Positions 7,193-10,483 of a DNA stretch of 10,483 bases are shown one piece after another (positions within the stretch are counted from its first letter, which is position 1; every line of letters begins with the position of its first letter). Source of the stretch: Nitrospiraceae bacterium (lineage in GTDB: Bacteria > Nitrospirota > Nitrospiria > Nitrospirales > Nitrospiraceae); the NCBI GenBank assembly GCA_014534095.1, contig JACVSD010000062.1, forward strand, positions 1 through 10,483. Direction: 5' to 3'. The notes under the pieces were generated by a model. The model saw nothing but the letters and a program-made list of their open reading frames with translations, was not told the DNA's origin and searched no databases. The position numbers and the translations under genes are program-made.

Positions 7193-8095
7193 TCAGCGGG
7201 GTGGATTGAGCTTGGTGACCGCTCTGAGCGCTTCAGCGACCTCTTTAAAGGAATGTGCGAGTTTGTCCAACTGGTTTCCCTTATTGAGAATCTCGCCAGC
7301 CACGGATTTCATCTGACCATCATAGCGGCCGATCTCACCGCCCAATTCAGCGACCTTCGCTAACATCCCTTTGTACATGGCCACCTCTCGCTGCAACTCC
7401 TGCGATGCGGCCTGAGCCGCTTTGGCTTCTGCGATGGAAACCTGAAGCTGCTGCGTGAGGCGTCCGACGTACGCCTCACGATCCTTCATCTCCGCTTTCA
7501 GAGTGGTTTGCAGGTCTTCGCTTTCCCGGCGACCGTCTTCCAGTTTGCGGATCGTTTGAATCCAGCTTCCCACTTCCCCGGTCCCTAAGGCGGGTGCGTC
7601 AGGCAGCCGTTCCCGTTTTTCAATCGCTTTCATCGACGGCTGGAGCCATTCGATGAACTGCATCACTTCGCCGAGTTTGACTTCAGACACTGAGGACGGC
7701 ATTGAAGCGGCCTTTCCATTGCTGGCATGATCGGTGTGCTGCGGCTGTGGTTTTGCCTCCCGGACGTCGGATCTGCGGGAGTGGCGCGGCTGCGACCACC
7801 GGTGATACTCCAGAAGAACCGCGATGCAATGGCGGCACATCGGTTCTTCGGGAAGGGTGCATGAGCATTTCGTGACCAGATGACCATCCCTGAGGCGAAT
7901 GGTTTGCTCGTAGAGTCCTGAATTCCCGATCACGGCCGACGAAATCTGGCCATTGTCGGCTTCGACAATCCGGACCCGGTTCTCCGACAGATACTGTTGT
8001 CCGATTTGGAATGCGGATGGGTCGGACACGGCTTGGATCATCTGAGGATCCAGTAAGCCTAATCGGTCTGCGCTGCATGGAATCTTGTTCCGCAT
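7193..8095 (-). CDS. SWIM zinc-finger protein with C-terminal coiled coil
   Basis: A 300-residue soluble protein with three visible parts. Residues 20-75 resemble the short beta-rich lead-in seen before SWIM motifs (SAFQIGQQYLSENRVRIVE). Residues 77-89 carry the zinc ligands in the SWIM order CxCx7CxH: Cys77, Cys79, Cys87, His89; Cys90 follows directly. Residues 101-138 are a polar, His- and Arg-containing linker, likely disordered. About 183-245 is rich in Glu, Lys, Gln and Leu with heptad-like spacing, and helix-forming sequence continues to about 293, so an elongated coiled coil is likely. SWIM fingers bind nucleic acid or protein partners, for example in bacterial SNF2/Rad54-type helicases and in MuDR transposases. 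No helicase or recombinase domain is present here, so it is a stand-alone adaptor-like protein of unknown role. ATG 8095 is chosen as the first in-frame Met; the nearest purine-rich site, AAGGGAG, is 13 bases away, so the start is uncertain. Confidence 0.8.
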   Translation of the reverse strand: MRNKIPCSADRLGLLDPQMIQAVSDPSAFQIGQQYLSENRVRIVEADNGQISSAVIGNSGLYEQTIRLRDGHLVTKCSCTLPEEPMCRHCIAVLLEYHRWSQPRHSRRSDVREAKPQPQHTDHASNGKAASMPSSVSEVKLGEVMQFIEWLQPSMKAIEKRERLPDAPALGTGEVGSWIQTIRKLEDGRRESEDLQTTLKAEMKDREAYVGRLTQQLQVSIAEAKAAQAASQELQREVAMYKGMLAKVAELGGEIGRYDGQMKSVAGEILNKGNQLDKLAHSFKEVAEALRAVTKLNPPR

Positions 8096-8127
8096 CAGTA
8101 CCGGCTGGCTCCCTTGTGGTGCATGCC

Positions 8128-8156
8128 AGTGTGCAGAGTCAGGGGTAACCTGTCAA
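8128..8156 (-). promoter_or_regulatory. Possible promoter of the SWIM protein gene
   Basis: A perfect TTGACA reads on the minus strand at 8156-8151, with CACACT (8133-8128) 17 bases downstream. The -10 matches TATAAT in only three positions. It lies about 33 bases before the start codon, in the 110-base gap after the ChaN-like gene, which holds no other feature I can see. It would let the SWIM gene be expressed independently of its upstream neighbour. Confidence 0.33.
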
Positions 8157-8205
8157 GGATGGCTCGGTTTCATGCAGGACCATAGCGGGTCACGGGACAT
8201 GGACA

Positions 8206-9210
8206 TCACCGGCATCGTTGCACAGGCCCTCCCGGGCCCATGGGCGTCAGCCAGATGAAATCGGCAATGTGTTCCTGCAACAACTCTCGGATCTCCGGGG
8301 CTCTGGTGGGATCAAAGGATGCGAGATACACCGTGGTCTGCCGCACTGATCCGGCGAGTCGCCGTGCAACACGGCGAGGAACCGGGAGGTTGTACTGAAT
8401 GTGCCCGCCGCCGGTGTAGCTCAGCACCAATGGGCCTCGTGCAGGCGGCTCCTGTCGCATCCCCTTCAGCGTGGAGACGACCGTCTGGGCCATTCCTTCA
8501 TCTCGCACCATCGATGCATCATACATGGATTGATAGTCCGTCTCGGCGCCGCCGCCATGGCATCGGCGCAGCTGATCCAGAATTTTTGCGCGATAGTCCG
8601 GGTCGTCGATAATATCTTCGGGGGAGAGCCCCCATTGCTGCCATTCGGTTCCAGCCTGCGCTTTCGTCAGGCCCAGCTTCACCACCCGCCGGATCAGGGT
8701 CTTGGGAGGGTTCATCGCACGGATCGGCACCCGGCGATCCTTGGCAAAGAGCACCAGCGGTTCGTAATTCTCGTAGGCGCCTCCCCAATTCGACGCCCAT
8801 TTGGCTTGGTCCAAAAACACTCCCCGCTCCGTCCCCTCATGACTGAGATAGCGATCCATCGCGTCCTGCCCATCCCATCCGAACATCTCCATCCCGAGGG
8901 CGGGACGGAGACCGTCCGCCATGAGGCTGGATAAGAGACGGATCGCTGCCTCAATATGGTGAGGATTGTAGTGCTCCTCTCCGAGGTACACGATCTCCGA
9001 GCGTTCCAGTTCGTTGATCCAGTCCCCGTAGGCCCACAGGCGGCCGGTGTTGGCTTCGAGGATCTGCCATGCCCGCCATGTATCATCCGACGACGAAGAG
9101 AGGACCGCATGGCGGTACCCGTCGCACCCGAGAATTCCCGCCAACAGACACCAGCACAGCAAGAAGGAACTGGTGTGTCGTGGTCCTATGAACATGAAGC
9201 GGAAAGCCAT
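8206..9210 (-). CDS. ChaN-like lipoprotein (haem-binding uptake, Tiki-superfamily domain, formerly DUF399)
   Basis: A 334-residue protein. The N-terminus has a hydrophobic stretch (14-28) ending in the lipobox ILGC, with Cys29 as the lipidated residue, so it should be anchored in the membrane on the periplasmic side. The domain motifs fit the ChaN/EreA-like fold: IVYLGEEHYNPHH (73-85), ALGMEMF (104-110), RAMNPP (164-169), and SYTGGGHIQY (264-273). His80, His84 and His270 are the conserved histidines that can be seen; in Campylobacter jejuni ChaN such a protein binds haem cofacially as a dimer. Whether this one binds haem is inferred only from the family. No TonB-dependent receptor or other iron-uptake gene is next to it, and I see no convincing Fur box. 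AAGGA precedes ATG 9210 by three bases, a short but usable spacing. It diverges from the gene at the right edge. Confidence 0.85.
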   Translation of the reverse strand: MAFRFMFIGPRHTSSFLLCWCLLAGILGCDGYRHAVLSSSSDDTWRAWQILEANTGRLWAYGDWINELERSEIVYLGEEHYNPHHIEAAIRLLSSLMADGLRPALGMEMFGWDGQDAMDRYLSHEGTERGVFLDQAKWASNWGGAYENYEPLVLFAKDRRVPIRAMNPPKTLIRRVVKLGLTKAQAGTEWQQWGLSPEDIIDDPDYRAKILDQLRRCHGGGAETDYQSMYDASMVRDEGMAQTVVSTLKGMRQEPPARGPLVLSYTGGGHIQYNLPVPRRVARRLAGSVRQTTVYLASFDPTRAPEIRELLQEHIADFIWLTPMGPGGPVQRCR

Positions 9211-9256
9211 GATTCCTTCGTATCACACCGGCGTTTGAGGGAACAAGCTTCGCGCC

Positions 9257-9285
9257 TTGACGATATCGTTCAGCGCCACTATGCT
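9257..9285 (+). promoter_or_regulatory. Sigma70-type promoter of the right-edge gene
   Basis: TTGACG (9257-9262), a 17-base spacer and TATGCT (9280-9285) give five of six and four of six consensus matches. The first in-frame ATG (9281) lies inside the -10 hexamer, so if this promoter is used translation must begin further down, at 9320 or 9335. The expected transcription start is near 9292. Confidence 0.5.
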
Positions 9286-9319
9286 CCGTGCCAGCACACC
9301 GCTACCGGATTGTTCGCTG

Positions 9320-10483
9320 ATGTCCAGGGATCTCATGGCGGAGCCAGATTCGTTCGAGGCCTTTCGCCTGCTGATCAGTCGGCGCGCTCGGCGCTTCCCC
9401 GGCCAGTGGGAGGATTCCCGGCGACTGATCGAGAAGGGCGCGTTCCAAGAAACCATGGAGCGTCTACACCGTGCTGTTGACCGGACAGATCTGCCTACCC
9501 CCATTAAGCAGTCGCTTCTGGAGACGCTCCGCCCGGGAGTCGATCGAGTGCAGTCTCTTGAAAAGACAGCCCTAAAAGCGCTCACAGGTCTTCCGCCGAC
9601 CAAGGCCTTCCGGGCGCTCTGTATCTATTTCGATATGCTCGGTGATCCCGGCTCAAGGTGGCCCGTTCCAGCGATAACGGCCTCGGAGATCGAGCAGGCT
9701 TTGAAGGTGATGGAGAATCCGTTCGATCTCCTGCTCCACAGTGATGTGGCGTCGGTGTTGGACCTTGGAGCCGGCGATCTCTCGTTCGCGGGTGAACTAG
9801 TGGCGCAGTATCTCCCCATGTTGACAGAGCAGCGGCGTGCTCTTGTGCTGCACTGCCTGGATCGTCTTCAACCCAAGTCACAGCTGGGCGGCCCGCTGCA
9901 TCCTCAACCGGACCGACTCAGCGCTCTGCAGCGAGACCTCGGCCATTCGTTCGCATTCTTTGGCGGCCAGGATATGTTTGCGCTGCAGAACCTCGATGAG
10001 CGCGGAGCAATTGCCCAGCGGTATACCATCACAACCTGCTGGGCCCCGGCTACGCCGACGTTTGCCTACGAGCCCACCCGATTTTCTGCTGGAGTCATCC
10101 AGGAACATCTACGGCGTACCAAGGGGGCGTTTCACCAGACCCGTTTTCATGGAGAACCCGCCTTGGAAGTGCAGCATGGTGACAGGGCCCTATTGTTTCC
10201 TGCCTGGAAGTTCGACATTGTCGGTCCGCTTGCCCTATTGAGGCTCATGGCGGAGCGTGGGGCGTTGTGCGTGTTGGGCGCCGTTGATGCGCAGGTCTTT
10301 TGGGAGGTCCTGTCGCAATTGCTTGAAGAGTCGCGCTACCGTCCTCGAGATGAGCCCTTCACCGAGGCGAACATTCCGGAGGTCTTTGGAGAAGTCTACC
10401 GGGCCCTCGATGAATTGCCCATTGGCGGCTCTATCCGCCTCTCGGATCTGGCGCCGCTTCGCAGTGCCTTGCCAGGGGCGGAA
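9320..10483 (+). CDS. Uncharacterised protein with methyltransferase-like motif I (right end outside the window)
   Basis: The frame is open from after TGA 9236-9238 to the window edge without a stop. From ATG 9320 it gives 388 residues. Other starts are possible: ATG 9281 overlaps the likely -10 box, and ATG 9335 has AGGGA four bases upstream, the best ribosome binding site of the three. Residues 1-110 are mostly helical and polar. At 146-157 VLDLGAGDLSFA is a good class I SAM-binding motif I, and LVLHCLDRL (176-183) could be the second strand with Asp181 as its acidic end. After that, YTITTCWAPATPTFAYEP (235-252) and LLFPAWKFDIVGPLALLRLMA (291-311) are striking but do not match a methyltransferase family I know. 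The later part (315-388) looks alpha/beta. No catalytic NPPY or similar motif is visible. Function is therefore unknown; a SAM-dependent enzyme of an unnamed family is the best guess. I am confident that the region is coding, much less so of the role. Confidence 0.75.
   Translation, partial: MSRDLMAEPDSFEAFRLLISRRARRFPGQWEDSRRLIEKGAFQETMERLHRAVDRTDLPTPIKQSLLETLRPGVDRVQSLEKTALKALTGLPPTKAFRALCIYFDMLGDPGSRWPVPAITASEIEQALKVMENPFDLLLHSDVASVLDLGAGDLSFAGELVAQYLPMLTEQRRALVLHCLDRLQPKSQLGGPLHPQPDRLSALQRDLGHSFAFFGGQDMFALQNLDERGAIAQRYTITTCWAPATPTFAYEPTRFSAGVIQEHLRRTKGAFHQTRFHGEPALEVQHGDRALLFPAWKFDIVGPLALLRLMAERGALCVLGAVDAQVFWEVLSQLLEESRYRPRDEPFTEANIPEVFGEVYRALDELPIGGSIRLSDLAPLRSALPGAE
9335..9337 (+). other. 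Alternative start codon of the right-edge gene
   Basis: ATG 9335 is five codons downstream of ATG 9320 and has the Shine-Dalgarno-like AGGGA at 9326-9330. ATG 9320 has no purine-rich site before it. The protein may therefore begin MAEPDSFEAF. Confidence 0.4.

Noticed and set aside
9223..9881. Minus-strand frames opposite the right-edge gene
   Set aside because: Opposed by the continuous plus-strand frame with a methyltransferase-like motif and promoter; the minus-strand products are Arg/Ser/Pro-rich and unconvincing.

Overview
The window reads as ordinary chromosomal DNA of a GC-rich Gram-negative bacterium. Two predicted lipoproteins, two other Sec-exported proteins and an enterobacterial-style ybbA-ybbP/tesA locus support an envelope with a periplasm. 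The mix of genes resembles Nitrospira-type (Nitrospirota) genomes, but that placement is an impression from memory and was not tested. I see no tRNA, rRNA, CRISPR array, transposase, integrase or phage gene, and no gene-free stretch longer than about 115 bases.

Layout from left to right: the C-terminal part of an M1-family aminopeptidase (+, cut by the left edge); a PQQ-dependent sugar (glucose/sorbosone) dehydrogenase-like lipoprotein gene (+), broken by two single-base indels that cancel each other; then, on the minus strand and meeting it tail to tail with a 6-base gap, a large FtsX-type ABC permease preceded by its ATP-binding protein with a 4-base ATGA overlap (ybbA-ybbP type). Diverging from that operon across 72 bases is a tesA-type SGNH esterase/thioesterase (+). 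A strong inverted repeat separates tesA from a convergent block of three minus-strand genes: a 62-residue exported membrane peptide, a SWIM zinc-finger/coiled-coil protein, and a ChaN-like (haem-binding domain) lipoprotein. Diverging from the last is a gene (+) that runs off the right edge. It encodes an uncharacterised protein with a methyltransferase-like motif I and has a recognisable promoter.

The clearest functional unit is the ABC pair with tesA: as I recall, Escherichia coli keeps the same divergent arrangement, in which this transporter family has been linked to envelope or lipid export and TesA is a periplasmic acyl hydrolase. The other genes look like single transcription units. I did not find a convincing new multi-gene system. 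The items most worth a second look are the doubly frameshifted dehydrogenase, the small exported peptide, the SWIM/coiled-coil protein, the unknown methyltransferase-like protein at the right edge, and the long hairpin at 6857-6894.
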